Positions 1 through 8,949 of a stretch of 64,000 nt of DNA are shown in pieces (position 1 is the first letter of the stretch; each line of letters begins with the position of its first letter). Made by a program: the position numbers and the translations under genes. The stretch lies in NCBI RefSeq assembly GCF_000018865.1, contig NC_010175.1, positions 5,084,001 to 5,148,000 of the forward strand. The letters are read 5' to 3'. Below the pieces are notes generated by a model that was not told where the DNA came from, searched no databases, and saw only the letters and a program-made list of their open reading frames with translations. The DNA is from Chloroflexus aurantiacus J-10-fl. GTDB taxonomy: Bacteria > Chloroflexota > Chloroflexia > Chloroflexales > Chloroflexaceae.

Positions 1-1493
1 AAGAGGCCAGGGCGCTCCCAATGATCGATAACAACACGCACAGCAGTAACTGCGATGGAAGCCCCGACACATAACGCCACACCAACAATGCTGATCAGGC
101 GCCACCGGTACACCGGCTGCATCCATCGCTCAACCAGAGCTTGCAGACCGGCAACGGCTAGTACGACAGCAAGCCACCCTACGTAGGCTGCTGCTTTGAG
201 GTAGCCGTAGTGATACCCTGAACCAAAGCGCAAATAGAGCAGAAACAGGATCACGCCGAGAAGTATCCCGATCCAGCGTGCACGTTGAGGGGTTACAACA
301 AGTGCATAACCGGCCAGTCCTATCATCATCAGCGCAGCCGCCCCGGCAAGCGGGTTTAATGGTTCGGGTGCAGCACGCAAACGAAAGGGGGTTAGCCCAA
401 CAATATCACTCAGTGGCACAAAGCGAAAGAGACCAAGAGTGGTTAAGGGCAGACTGTAGCGGTAATTAAATCCGGCAAAATAGTCTGGTATTGTAGGTAA
501 CGCTAGCAGGAGTGTGACCAGAAAGAGACTCACCGCCTGCCGGATCACCCGCCAGCGGTCTTGCGTTTGCCAGAGTGTGACGATCCCGATTCCAGCCGCC
601 ATCAGGCCAACCGGGCCAAGCGCCGGGTAGTAGGTGATCGGCAACGCCGCCAGGCCGATGGCCGCTGCAACCAATCCCTCGCCAAACCGGGGAGCCTGAA
701 CAACAGCAAGCCCTACTATGATTGCCAACGGTATTAGCGGCCAGGCGGCAAGCTGCATTCCGAAGTTGAAGAAACTCACCCACAGTAAGAGACCATTGAG
801 CACGGACAGTAGCGCAGCGATGGTCGCTGACCAGCGCCGCAGATCGAAGACAACCTGTAACAGCACGTATATACCGACACCACCCAACGCCCGCAACCAG
901 GCCAGCAGCGGGGCAAAGCTGGTTAGCGGTTCACTGCCACCGAGCAGATCAACGCTTCCCTGCCAGATGCTGAACCCAAGGGTTAACCCGATCCGGGGTG
1001 GACTGGCATTCAGATCGCGTAGTGGATTAGCCGGAGCGGTGGCAATGGCGCTTACCGGCCCCCGGCTGAGGTAACGAGCGGTTGGCCAGTAATTTTCAAT
1101 ATCCCAACCTTCACCAATCGGTGCCGAGTAGCCATAACTCAATAACGGTGCGACACCGATAATGATCCCAACTCCTGCCACCAGAAGTGCCGGCCAGTAC
1201 TGCCGCAGGGCTATGGATATACGCGGTGGGCCGTATCGCCACCATGCCAGCCCGTTACACAAACCACCGAGCGGCAAAAGAATGCCCAGTGCCAACCCTA
1301 ATCCACCGAGAAAACGCACGACCCAATACCCAATGACTATCGTCAGTGCGTATCCCATCAGGGGCGCTAGCAACGCTCGCCATGGCTGAAGTACAGGCGG
1401 GAGCAGGAGTCGTGCAATTCCCCACCCAACCCAGAACGCCAGCAGACTTGCCGTTATCAGCGGCAACAGGATATCAACAACCAGCGTATTCAT
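1..1493 (-). CDS. Large polytopic membrane protein, C-terminal part outside window
   Basis: The minus strand is open from an ATG at 1493 to the window edge (497 codons, no stop), so the gene is truncated by the window and not broken. The translation starts MNTLVVDILLPLITASLL and is dominated by long hydrophobic stretches rich in Leu, Gly, Ala and Trp, separated by short polar loops. It is therefore an integral inner-membrane protein with probably ten or more helices. A polar segment around residues 110-190 (containing GWDIENYWPTARYLSRG) resembles the extracytoplasmic loop of polytopic GT-C/GT39-like proteins, but no catalytic motif was recognised with confidence, so no function is assigned. 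It is the last member of the minus-strand signalling cluster visible here, about 110 bases downstream of the MFS gene. Sure that it codes; unsure of family. Confidence 0.75.
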   Translation of the reverse strand, partial: MNTLVVDILLPLITASLLAFWVGWGIARLLLPPVLQPWRALLAPLMGYALTIVIGYWVVRFLGGLGLALGILLPLGGLCNGLAWWRYGPPRISIALRQYWPALLVAGVGIIIGVAPLLSYGYSAPIGEGWDIENYWPTARYLSRGPVSAIATAPANPLRDLNASPPRIGLTLGFSIWQGSVDLLGGSEPLTSFAPLLAWLRALGGVGIYVLLQVVFDLRRWSATIAALLSVLNGLLLWVSFFNFGMQLAAWPLIPLAIIVGLAVVQAPRFGEGLVAAAIGLAALPITYYPALGPVGLMAAGIGIVTLWQTQDRWRVIRQAVSLFLVTLLLALPTIPDYFAGFNYRYSLPLTTLGLFRFVPLSDIVGLTPFRLRAAPEPLNPLAGAAALMMIGLAGYALVVTPQRARWIGILLGVILFLLYLRFGSGYHYGYLKAAAYVGWLAVVLAVAGLQALVERWMQPVYRWRLISIVGVALCVGASIAVTAVRVVIDHWERPGL

Positions 1494-1606
1494 ACCGATC
1501 CCGGCCTCATTGCCGAAATGGCAATCCCTCGCGCAGCGGGGCGGAGGGATCGCATCCTGCGACTGTCGAGGTCAACTATCAATATCCATGTAGCGAATCG
1601 TCGACA

Positions 1607-2776
1607 TCATTGCCGACGGGCAACGTAGAACAACACCAGCGCCGCACCCAGGTAGAGCGCCGCCGAGACACCAATCAGCGCCGGTAGTGCTCTATCATAC
1701 AACAAACCAAGACAAGCGCTGCCGACAAACCAGCTCACACCAAAACCGGCGTGAAACAGGCCATACGCCGCACCTCGCCGATCAGGTGGTGCCAATTGGC
1801 CTACCGCAGCGCGCAAGATTGACTCTTGCGCTCCTAACACTGCCCCCCAAAGGACAACACCGATGATAACGGTAAGCAGACCGGTACTGAAGAGAAGTGG
1901 GGTGCTCAAAGCTCCCAGAGCGGTTACCCCAACCAATGCGCCAAGGCCAATCCGGTCGTAGAGCAAGCCAAAGCCGAACGCAGCAACAGCATCAACCGTC
2001 ATCGCCAGCGCGTACAATGCAGGAATACCCGCCGGCTGAACGATTTGCAGGCGCTGTAGATGGTAGGCAGCCAGGGCAAAATCAACACTGGCCGCCGCAA
2101 AGAGGGCAACGCCGGCCAAGTAATACCAGAACTGACGCGAAAAGCCGGTTGTGGTTATTGCCGGGGTTTGTCGCGCTAAATCGGCAGGCTGTGGAAAGCG
2201 CATCCGTGCCATCAACAAGACCATCATGCAGAGCAGGCCAGGAATAATCAATACCCCAAACGCCAGTTGAAAGTTCCCACTGAATGCCAGGATTCCGGCC
2301 AGCAGCAGCGGCGCCAGCACTGCACCAATCTGATCCAGCACTTCGTGCAGCCCAAAGCCTTTACCTGCACCTACTCGATCAGCAGCGTATGAGATCAGGG
2401 TATCTTTCGCCGGACTGCGTAACGCTTTGCTCAAACGCTCAACCATCAACAGACCAACAGCCAAAGGCCACGCATTGGCTAAAGCGAGCAACGGGACTGC
2501 AATAACCGTCAAACTATAGCCAAGAATAGTCAGCAACCAGTAGCGCCGGGTGCGGTCGCTGAGATAACCGAAGACCAGACGCAACCCATAGCCGATCAGC
2601 TCGCCAATCCCTGCCGTCAACCCCACAACCGCACCACTGGCACCGAGCAAGGCCAGATACTGACCACTCAGACTTCGGCCACCCTCGTAGACCATATCGG
2701 CCAGCAGACTCACGACACCCATGAGGGTAATGAACTGAAGGGCACGCTTGTAGGCCGGGGAAGATATAACGCTCAT
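1607..2776 (-). CDS. MFS transporter
   Basis: Inner-membrane transporter of the major facilitator superfamily, about 389 residues with roughly twelve hydrophobic segments. The motif-A-like loop between helices 2 and 3 reads GLRLVFGYLSDRTRRYW, with the G-x-x-x-D-R-x-x-R pattern, and a related loop (GFGLLYDRIG) follows helix 8, as expected for the two-fold MFS repeat. The start was set at the ATG at 2776 (MSVISSPAYKRA) because GAGAGG lies eight bases upstream. A longer in-frame reading to 2848 adds a polar tail with no homology and no ribosome site. It follows the arginase-fold gene by 88 bases on the same strand and may be co-transcribed with it. The substrate is not predictable; it resembles drug or metabolite exporters of the YfcJ/YnfM kind. 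Confidence 0.85.
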   Translation of the reverse strand: MSVISSPAYKRALQFITLMGVVSLLADMVYEGGRSLSGQYLALLGASGAVVGLTAGIGELIGYGLRLVFGYLSDRTRRYWLLTILGYSLTVIAVPLLALANAWPLAVGLLMVERLSKALRSPAKDTLISYAADRVGAGKGFGLHEVLDQIGAVLAPLLLAGILAFSGNFQLAFGVLIIPGLLCMMVLLMARMRFPQPADLARQTPAITTTGFSRQFWYYLAGVALFAAASVDFALAAYHLQRLQIVQPAGIPALYALAMTVDAVAAFGFGLLYDRIGLGALVGVTALGALSTPLLFSTGLLTVIIGVVLWGAVLGAQESILRAAVGQLAPPDRRGAAYGLFHAGFGVSWFVGSACLGLLYDRALPALIGVSAALYLGAALVLFYVARRQ

Positions 2777-2864
2777 GGCAAACCTCTCGACGCATGTCCT
2801 GTACCAATGACCTGGACAGAAAGATGTGACCAGCAGGTAAAAACGCAACAGATATTAACGTCTA

Positions 2865-3824
2865 TTAACGTCTTCCCCCTCCACGATGAGTCGCAAAGGC
2901 TACCAGAGCGTGCCAGATCGCAACTGCCGCCAGGCGTGCAGTACGATCATCAATATCGTATTGGGGATTGAGTTCACTGAATTCGATCAGGCGCGTGCGT
3001 GGCTCAGCACCGGCCAGCGTTGCCAGCGCAACCAGTTCATCACCGCGCATACCGAGCGGGTTGGGGGCGCTGACTCCAGGCGCCTCGGCAACCTGTACCA
3101 CATCGAGGTCAAAACCCCAGCCGATACTCCCGGCATCACTCGTAGCGAGTAGAGACCGCATCGTATCGGCAACCCCATAGTGACGGGCAGTGTTCAACTC
3201 GATAATCGTCGCACCTCGTGTGCGCAGGTATTCAGTATACGCGGGTGAGTTGGCGAATGGTTGCACCCCACATACCCAGTAGCGTTGTGGTGCAATCAGA
3301 CCTGCTTCAATCAGTTGCCGATAGGGGGTACCGCTATTTGCCGGTTGATCGGCCCGCACGTCGTAATGCGCATCGACATTAATTGCCAGCGGCGGCGGCG
3401 GAGCTGCCACTGCCATCGCCGCCATATCGGGAAAGCTAATATCATTCCCTCCGCCAAGCGAAATGAGCAACTTTCCATCGGCAATGATACGCGCTACCAG
3501 AGCCTGCTGACGCGCATGAATCGTTTCGAGGTCGCCGGTGGTATCTACATCACCGAGATCGCAGATCGTAAGATGTTGCAAACCGGTAATACCCAGGCGG
3601 TATAGACAACGCCGAATTGCGGTCGGCCCCTGCGCAGCACCGGGCCGACCACGATTACGCAGCACGCCGATGTCCTGTGGACAACCGAGAATCACAACCT
3701 GAGCAGCATCATACCCGCCCACACCGGGAATGACTAATTCACCCAGACGTTGGTCGTTCGGATCATCACGGCGATAGAAGAGATCACTCGCCGGGGGATG
3801 TAGATGTGACCATGGCACGTTCAC
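2865..3824 (-). CDS. Arginase/agmatinase-fold hydrolase with an altered metal site
   Basis: Member of the ureohydrolase superfamily (arginase, agmatinase, formimidoylglutamase), 319 residues, the usual length. These enzymes use a two-manganese centre to hydrolyse guanidino or formimino groups. Three of the metal motifs are present: DAHYD at 151-155 and the aspartates of GFDLD at 239 and 241. The first motif, normally GGDH or GGGH, reads GGGND at 124-128, so the usual metal-A histidine is Asn127. That could mean an altered metal site, a different substrate, or loss of activity. The GTG start at 3824 overlaps the stop of the 81-residue gene (GTGA), which implies translational coupling. It lies at the 3' side of the kinase/phosphatase/FHA cluster, an unexpected place for nitrogen metabolism. 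Formimidoylglutamase-like is the closest guess. Confidence 0.8.
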   Translation of the reverse strand: MNVPWSHLHPPASDLFYRRDDPNDQRLGELVIPGVGGYDAAQVVILGCPQDIGVLRNRGRPGAAQGPTAIRRCLYRLGITGLQHLTICDLGDVDTTGDLETIHARQQALVARIIADGKLLISLGGGNDISFPDMAAMAVAAPPPPLAINVDAHYDVRADQPANSGTPYRQLIEAGLIAPQRYWVCGVQPFANSPAYTEYLRTRGATIIELNTARHYGVADTMRSLLATSDAGSIGWGFDLDVVQVAEAPGVSAPNPLGMRGDELVALATLAGAEPRTRLIEFSELNPQYDIDDRTARLAAVAIWHALVAFATHRGGGRR

Positions 3825-4066
3825 TGGCGGAAGAAATCGATGACCTGGCTGCGTTCTTCTTCACTCGGCATCAATTCGATGAAGGTGATGCGATGCCAGG
3901 GGAAAATCACGGCCTGTACACCGGCAGCCAGATACGGCACCGGCTTGCCATCACGTTTGCGCATATTTGTCACTTTAATGAAGAGATCGCCGGGCTGCGG
4001 CTCTTGATCGATATCGGCCAGCAGCGGATCTTCGCCGGTGAGATGAAGAATGACTGTTTTCGGCAT
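3821..4066 (-). CDS. Small conserved-looking protein, 81 residues
   Basis: I do not recognise this protein. It starts MPKTVILHLTGEDPLLADID, is acidic, has no signal peptide or membrane segment, and reads like a compact beta-rich domain (IKVTNMR, VQAVIFPWHRITFIEL) followed by a short charged helix. The line FPWHRITFIELMPSEEE recalls small proteins that bind nucleotides or sit beside signalling proteins, but that is only an impression. GGAGGC lies upstream of the ATG at 4066. The stop overlaps the start of the arginase-fold gene by four bases, and the FHA gene ends 26 bases upstream, so it sits inside the signalling operon. Coding is supported by its ribosome site, its coupling and its place in a tightly packed gene string. 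Confidence 0.7.
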   Translation of the reverse strand: MPKTVILHLTGEDPLLADIDQEPQPGDLFIKVTNMRKRDGKPVPYLAAGVQAVIFPWHRITFIELMPSEEERSQVIDFFRQ

Positions 4067-4092
4067 ACAGAAGCCTCCGCAAAGAATGTGTC

Positions 4093-4614
4093 TTATCCGT
4101 TTGTTTCAAATCGCACCAATAGCATACCAAACTGTATTTCGTCACCATGGTGCAGCGGCACAGGACGATCCGGTGACACCCGTTGGCGATTCAAAAACGT
4201 TCCGTTAGAACTGCCCAGGTCTTCGAGAACATAGCTGCCATTGTGACAGACAATACGGGCATGGCGCCGCGAAACACCAGCATCGTAGCCCCCATCAAGA
4301 CTCAAATCAACATCGGGAAAGAAGTTCCGTTGTTGATCTTTACGCCCAATGACCAGTTCAGACGTAACCGGCAAAACGATACGCCGTCCTGAACTCAAAA
4401 CCACCAGGGCAATCGTTGCGCTTTCAGTCTTGGTAGCGGGCGCCGGCACGATGGTAGCGTCGTCACCGTCCAATTGGGGAGCTTCAGCAGCCGCACGATT
4501 CAGAGAGGCCGTGGTCTGGCGAGTAGACCTGGCATGGATCAAACTGGCACCACAAACCGTACAGAAGATAGTCCCATCGAGTTGTTGCGCCTGACAGTGG
4601 CTGCAAATCACCAT
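4093..4614 (-). CDS. Zinc-ribbon/FHA domain protein
   Basis: Cytoplasmic phosphothreonine reader of 173 residues. A zinc-ribbon-like start has four cysteines (C4, C7, C18, C21 in MVICSHCQAQ...FCTVCG). A Ser/Thr-rich linker follows, then an FHA domain at about 75-170. The FHA hallmarks are all visible: GRK, then GVSRRHARI, then LGSSNGTFLN, then HHGDEIQFG. The Ser, Arg, His and Asn residues of these blocks form the phosphothreonine pocket in known FHA proteins. It lies 16 bases downstream of the vWA gene and in the same run as a Ser/Thr kinase and a PP2C phosphatase. It probably reads phosphorylated threonines made by that kinase, much as GarA or Fha proteins do in actinobacteria; this is inference. 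The linker itself contains several threonines that could be kinase targets. Confidence 0.9.
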   Translation of the reverse strand: MVICSHCQAQQLDGTIFCTVCGASLIHARSTRQTTASLNRAAAEAPQLDGDDATIVPAPATKTESATIALVVLSSGRRIVLPVTSELVIGRKDQQRNFFPDVDLSLDGGYDAGVSRRHARIVCHNGSYVLEDLGSSNGTFLNRQRVSPDRPVPLHHGDEIQFGMLLVRFETNG

Positions 4615-4630
4615 TGGTCATCACTCCAGA

Positions 4631-5887
4631 CTACGATTGCCCTTCGCGCCCAATCAGGCCACGTGTACCGTATTTAATCCGCTTGCGACCTTCTGCACTT
4701 GCCTGCCCGGAACGCAGCAGTCGGGTTGCTTCTTCCTGCACAGTACGGGCCAGTTCAATTTCACCTGCTTCAAACAGCCGCGTACCGGCCATTTGCAATC
4801 GTCGGGTTGCTTCTTCGAGCTTTCCCTCTTCGACTGCCTGCCAGGCACTGGCCTGGAGCCGATAGGCCACCAGCCGTTCCAGCCAGTGTTTGACCGTTGG
4901 ATCAACCTCATCGCTGACTTCATCAGGATTGCGGGTTGTGACTGTGAGAACTTGTTCATGGCTTGCAGTGGCGCCATCACTCCCCGGTGTACGGTAGCGC
5001 AGGCCAAGACGAAGCAGCGTATGGCGACCAACCGGCAACGGTGGGACAACCAGCTCCATCAGTAACGCCTGTACATCATTTTCGGGCCAATCGCCGAGTG
5101 CTGCCCTCCAGACAAAATCAGCCTCTTCAATAACCGGTAATGGCCCGATGTACGGACGCACGCGATCAAGCGAGCGAAGCAGGGCCTGGGAAGGCAGCAT
5201 AGCTCGTAAGTGGACATCCTGAGCAAAGATGTTGTGCATCCGCTCAACTTCAGCAGTAAAGATTTTGGTAATTTCCGCCGCCGAGGTGATGTAGTGAGTA
5301 CGACTGTTCTCACGGGCCGCAATAGTTTCGAGTAAATCTTCGTTCCACTCACTCCCAATACCGAGAGCCGTAATCCCGATACCCCGTGATTGCGCACGAC
5401 GGGCAATCTCTACACAGCGCCCCTCATCGCCGTAGGTACGGCCATCGGTGAGGAGGAGCAGACGATGGACGGCCCGCGGCATCATCGCTCGTTGTAATTC
5501 CTGTACACCAAGCGCCAGTCCGGTTGCCATCTCGGTACCACCCGCAGCTTCGATAGCGCTGATCTGGCGTTTGATCTCGGCCCGTGCTCGCGCCAGTTGC
5601 GCTGAGACCACAACTTCAGCACGGTCATTAAAGGTAACCAGCGCAAAACTCTCGTGATCGCCCAGCAGATCGAGGATTTGCATCGCTGCCTGCTTGACCT
5701 GCTGGAGACGCTCACCGCGCATTGATGAGCTGCGGTCGATGACCAGACACAGGTTGAGCGGCAGGCGCGGCATTTTGGTCGCACCGCTCTGCGCCGATAG
5801 CTCGACAAGGGCATAAAGCAACTGCGGCTCTTGACTGGCCGGTAAGACACTTCGACTGGGCGTGATGCGCAGGTCAACCTTACTCAT
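4631..5887 (-). CDS. von Willebrand factor A domain protein
   Basis: Cytoplasmic vWA protein of 418 residues. The metal-ion-dependent adhesion site is intact: DRSSS (Asp51, Ser53, Ser55), a later Thr in GGTEMATG, and Asp in LLLTDGRTYGD. The vWA fold covers about residues 42-215, followed by a beta-rich domain (about 225-330) and a helical tail. It has no signal peptide or transmembrane helix. The extreme C-terminus reads YGTRGLIGREGQS; its Thr408-Arg-Gly-Leu resembles the TRQI/TRKI motifs in the neighbouring kinase and phosphatase. The start is ATG 5887 with GAGG upstream; the gap to the phosphatase gene is two bases. vWA proteins beside FHA, PP2C and Ser/Thr kinase genes are a recurrent bacterial module, and this one may be a scaffold whose tail is phosphorylated; that role is inferred. 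Confidence 0.9.
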   Translation of the reverse strand: MSKVDLRITPSRSVLPASQEPQLLYALVELSAQSGATKMPRLPLNLCLVIDRSSSMRGERLQQVKQAAMQILDLLGDHESFALVTFNDRAEVVVSAQLARARAEIKRQISAIEAAGGTEMATGLALGVQELQRAMMPRAVHRLLLLTDGRTYGDEGRCVEIARRAQSRGIGITALGIGSEWNEDLLETIAARENSRTHYITSAAEITKIFTAEVERMHNIFAQDVHLRAMLPSQALLRSLDRVRPYIGPLPVIEEADFVWRAALGDWPENDVQALLMELVVPPLPVGRHTLLRLGLRYRTPGSDGATASHEQVLTVTTRNPDEVSDEVDPTVKHWLERLVAYRLQASAWQAVEEGKLEEATRRLQMAGTRLFEAGEIELARTVQEEATRLLRSGQASAEGRKRIKYGTRGLIGREGQS

Positions 5888-5889
5888 AG

Positions 5890-6840
5890 CTATGCCTCAT
5901 CGAGCGGCAACGAAACAACCACCGCCGAAATATTATCGTCGCCGCCGGCCAGATTGGCCAGCGCGATCAACTCTCGACAGACATCATGCGGCCAGGGACT
6001 ATGACGCAGCGCTTGCTCGATAGCCTTTTCCTCAACCAGACTCCACAGACCATCACTACAGAGAACCAGATGCGAGCAGTTGGTCAACTGGTGGTAGACA
6101 AAATCCACTGCTATCTGCGGTTGTTGCCCGACGGTACGGTAAAGCTGATTACGCAGGGGATGATCACGCGCCTCTTCCGGGTCGAGCTGTCCTAATGCAA
6201 TCAGACGCCCCACCGTCGAGTGATCAGTTGTAAGCAGACGTAATCCACCCGGTTCGTACACATAGCACCGAGAGTCACCTACATGGGCGATGTACAGGCC
6301 GTTCCCAATCACCAGAGCGGCGGTACAGGTGGTACCCATATCGGAACCGGTCGCCTGGGCTTCCCGCCAGATCGCCGCGTTTGCCTCCTGCACGGCCTCA
6401 ATCATCAACGGCTGCAACGCTTCGATCAAACCATCCTCAATCACTGGCAACACCAGCCGCTCAAGCACGCTGGTGAGCACCGTCTGCACTGCCAGCCGGC
6501 TGGCTACCTCACCACCCTGATGGCCTCCCATACCATCAGCGACGATGAATAGACCTATAGCAACATCACTCCCCTCACGGGGAAGGGTCATAATCGTAGC
6601 CAGAGCACAGTCCTGATTTGCTTCACGCACACGCCCAATGTCACGTAATGCAGCAGCGGCAAAACCCTGCGCTGAACGGCGTAGCGTCAGGGCTGGCTGA
6701 TAATCCTGCCCGATCTTGCGGGTGCCATCTTCTTCTGGCGGCGTCAGGCGCTGCAGTCGTTCGCGCTCAGCTTCAATGTCGGCCTGACTTAACGGTTCGG
6801 TCGGCGTTTCGTCCGCTGCAGGAGTTGTTTCATCCGACAT
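5890..6840 (-). CDS. PP2C-family Ser/Thr protein phosphatase
   Basis: Metal-dependent protein phosphatase of the PPM/PP2C family, 316 residues from the ATG at 6840. All main motifs are seen: RDIGRVREANQD, ADGMGGHQGG, GTTCTAALV, HVGDSRCYVY, SDGLW and GGDDNIS, giving the aspartates that bind two Mn/Mg ions. A polar tail of about 60 residues precedes the catalytic domain and contains EEDGTRKI (Thr40), close in sequence to two motifs in the kinase tail. The start was placed at ATG 6840 and not at the TTG nine bases upstream because GAAGGGA is well spaced only from the ATG. It lies directly after the kinase gene, so it most likely reverses that kinase's phosphorylations. No membrane segment is present. 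Confidence 0.93.
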   Translation of the reverse strand: MSDETTPAADETPTEPLSQADIEAERERLQRLTPPEEDGTRKIGQDYQPALTLRRSAQGFAAAALRDIGRVREANQDCALATIMTLPREGSDVAIGLFIVADGMGGHQGGEVASRLAVQTVLTSVLERLVLPVIEDGLIEALQPLMIEAVQEANAAIWREAQATGSDMGTTCTAALVIGNGLYIAHVGDSRCYVYEPGGLRLLTTDHSTVGRLIALGQLDPEEARDHPLRNQLYRTVGQQPQIAVDFVYHQLTNCSHLVLCSDGLWSLVEEKAIEQALRHSPWPHDVCRELIALANLAGGDDNISAVVVSLPLDEA

Positions 6841-6869
6841 AAGCCCCAATTCCCTTCGCTCTATCGAAC

Positions 6870-8888
6870 TTACGCTTTCAAAGCGTAGAGATGATGATCC
6901 ATGGAACCGATGTAGACAATGCCATTGACAATCATCGGGGTTGAGACAATCGCCCCTTCGGTTGGATATTTCCAGATCAACTGCCCACTACCGGCATCAA
7001 GGCAATAGACAGCCTGATCAACCGCACCGAAATAGAGCCGACCACCTTCTACCCGTGGTGAGGATGTGATCTGACTGCCAACTTCATACTTCCAGACCAG
7101 GCGGCCATTTTTGGTATCAAGCGCGTACATCACGCCATCGACACCACCCACAAAGACCCGCGTCCCAACCACAAAGGGTGATGAGTTGATGTAATGGCCG
7201 GTACGGAAGCGCCAGGCCGGCCAGCCACCTTCGGCATCGAGGGCGTACAGGTTCTGATCAAGTGAACCGACAAAGACCAGGCCATCACTGTACGCCGGCG
7301 ACGAACGTACCGGCTGTTGCGTCCGCTGTTTCCATTTCACCGAACCGGTACGGCTATCAAGACAGTAGACATTCCCGTCGTCACCGCCGATAAAGACAGA
7401 AGAGCCATTGATACAGGCAGACGAGCGAATGGGGTTCCAGGTGCGGTATTTCCAGATCAACGTACCACGCAGACCATCAATGGCATAGACATGCTGATCA
7501 TCGGAGCCAACAAAGATCACCCGATCATCAATTCGGGGTGACGAGCGGATCGCCTTGCCAGTCCGAAACGTCCAACGCACGCCACCGCGCCGCATATCGA
7601 GGGCGTAAAGCGTACCGTCTTCTGAGCCGATATACACCATATCCTGCCAGACTGCCGGCGACGAACTGATCCCACCCTCGGTCGCATATTTCCAGCGAAA
7701 CTCGCCCCGTGTTGCATCAAGCGCGTAAACGTTGGTATCGTAACAGCCGACAAATACTAAACCGCCGCTGACAAAGGGCGACGAACGCACTTCATCTTCA
7801 AACTTAAACCGCCAGACCAACTCGGTGGTCTGCGCACCCTTGAGAACTGCCGGCGCTGATACCGTTGGCTTAGCCGTACCGGCCCCGGCCAGTGAAGGCA
7901 CCGTCAACAACGCCTGGCGAAACTCTTCGGCACTCTGCCAGCGCGCTGCCATATCATACTCAAGCGCACGAGCCACTACCGCTTCCATCTCTGGTGAAAC
8001 GGTTGGGTTGATCTGACGGATCGGGCGTTCTTGAAACGTAAAGGGTGTCTCGAGACGCGGATCGGTATTCGTCAACAAGTGGTGCAGAGTGGCTCCCAGC
8101 GCATAAATATCACCAACCGGCTCAGCAACTCCACGGTACTGCTCAGGCGGTGAATAGCCCTCGGTGCCGATCATTGTGCCTTTGCGGTCACCCCGATTAA
8201 GATTACGTGCAATCCCAAAGTCAATCAACACAATCCGATCATCGCCGACTACCATCACATTGGATGGCTTCATATCACGGAAGACAATCGGTTCCGGTTT
8301 ATGATTATGTAAATACGAGAGCACATCACAGATTTGCAGTGCCCAGCGTGCGACCCGCGCTTCATCAAGCGGTTTACCGTGCTCCTCCAGCACCGTCTCC
8401 AGGTCTTTCCCCGGAATAAATTCCAGCACGAGGTAGACTTTGCCATTCTCTTCAAAAAAGTCATAGACCTTGGGAATGGCCGGATGTTGCAGGGTCGCCA
8501 GCAAACCAGCTTCACGCTGAAAGTTCTTCAGGTTCAGCAGACGAGTCTGCGAATCGGGGGCGCTTTGCGCCATCTCTTTGATTGCGCAATAGCGGACGAC
8601 ATCCTTAAAGCGCAGGTCGCGCCCGCGATACACCACGCTCATACCACCAATCCCAACTGGAGCCTCAACCTGATAACGCCCCTGCAACAGTGTACCGGGG
8701 CTGAGCATTGTCGGTATAGCCGGTGCCGACTGGCTGGCCGGTCGGGCTTCAATCTGGCGTGTGCCCTCATCTGCCGCCGCGGGGTGAGCAGCAGGGCTGA
8801 TCTGGCGCGTCCCCTCCTCAGCAGGAGCGCCGGTATCGGCAGGTTGGGCATTGATAGCTTTAGTACCGACCCGTTTGATCAAACCCAT
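6870..8888 (-). CDS. Ser/Thr protein kinase with C-terminal PQQ beta-propeller
   Basis: Hanks-type kinase of 672 residues. Order: a polar tail (1-68) with EEGTRQI (24-30) and DEGTRQI (40-46); a kinase domain (about 70-335) with the glycine loop VGIGGMSVVY, Lys104 in AIKEM, FRDMKPSN at 203-210 and DFG at 223-225; a short linker; then about eight PQQ-like repeats of 38-40 residues (about 355-672), each with the SSP...VYIG...LYALD pattern, forming a beta-propeller. The catalytic loop is FRD and not HRD, a variant I believe occurs in related kinases. No transmembrane helix separates kinase and propeller, so both should be cytoplasmic, unlike PknD-type receptor kinases. The ATG at 8888 has AGGTGA upstream. 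It is the first gene of the signalling cluster, behind the promoter at 8950-8978. Confidence 0.93.
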   Translation of the reverse strand: MGLIKRVGTKAINAQPADTGAPAEEGTRQISPAAHPAAADEGTRQIEARPASQSAPAIPTMLSPGTLLQGRYQVEAPVGIGGMSVVYRGRDLRFKDVVRYCAIKEMAQSAPDSQTRLLNLKNFQREAGLLATLQHPAIPKVYDFFEENGKVYLVLEFIPGKDLETVLEEHGKPLDEARVARWALQICDVLSYLHNHKPEPIVFRDMKPSNVMVVGDDRIVLIDFGIARNLNRGDRKGTMIGTEGYSPPEQYRGVAEPVGDIYALGATLHHLLTNTDPRLETPFTFQERPIRQINPTVSPEMEAVVARALEYDMAARWQSAEEFRQALLTVPSLAGAGTAKPTVSAPAVLKGAQTTELVWRFKFEDEVRSSPFVSGGLVFVGCYDTNVYALDATRGEFRWKYATEGGISSSPAVWQDMVYIGSEDGTLYALDMRRGGVRWTFRTGKAIRSSPRIDDRVIFVGSDDQHVYAIDGLRGTLIWKYRTWNPIRSSACINGSSVFIGGDDGNVYCLDSRTGSVKWKQRTQQPVRSSPAYSDGLVFVGSLDQNLYALDAEGGWPAWRFRTGHYINSSPFVVGTRVFVGGVDGVMYALDTKNGRLVWKYEVGSQITSSPRVEGGRLYFGAVDQAVYCLDAGSGQLIWKYPTEGAIVSTPMIVNGIVYIGSMDHHLYALKA

Positions 8889-8949
8889 GAATCACCTCAC
8901 CCGATAGTAGTGCATGCGATTACTGTAACGTTATTGCAATCGTTTCTCT

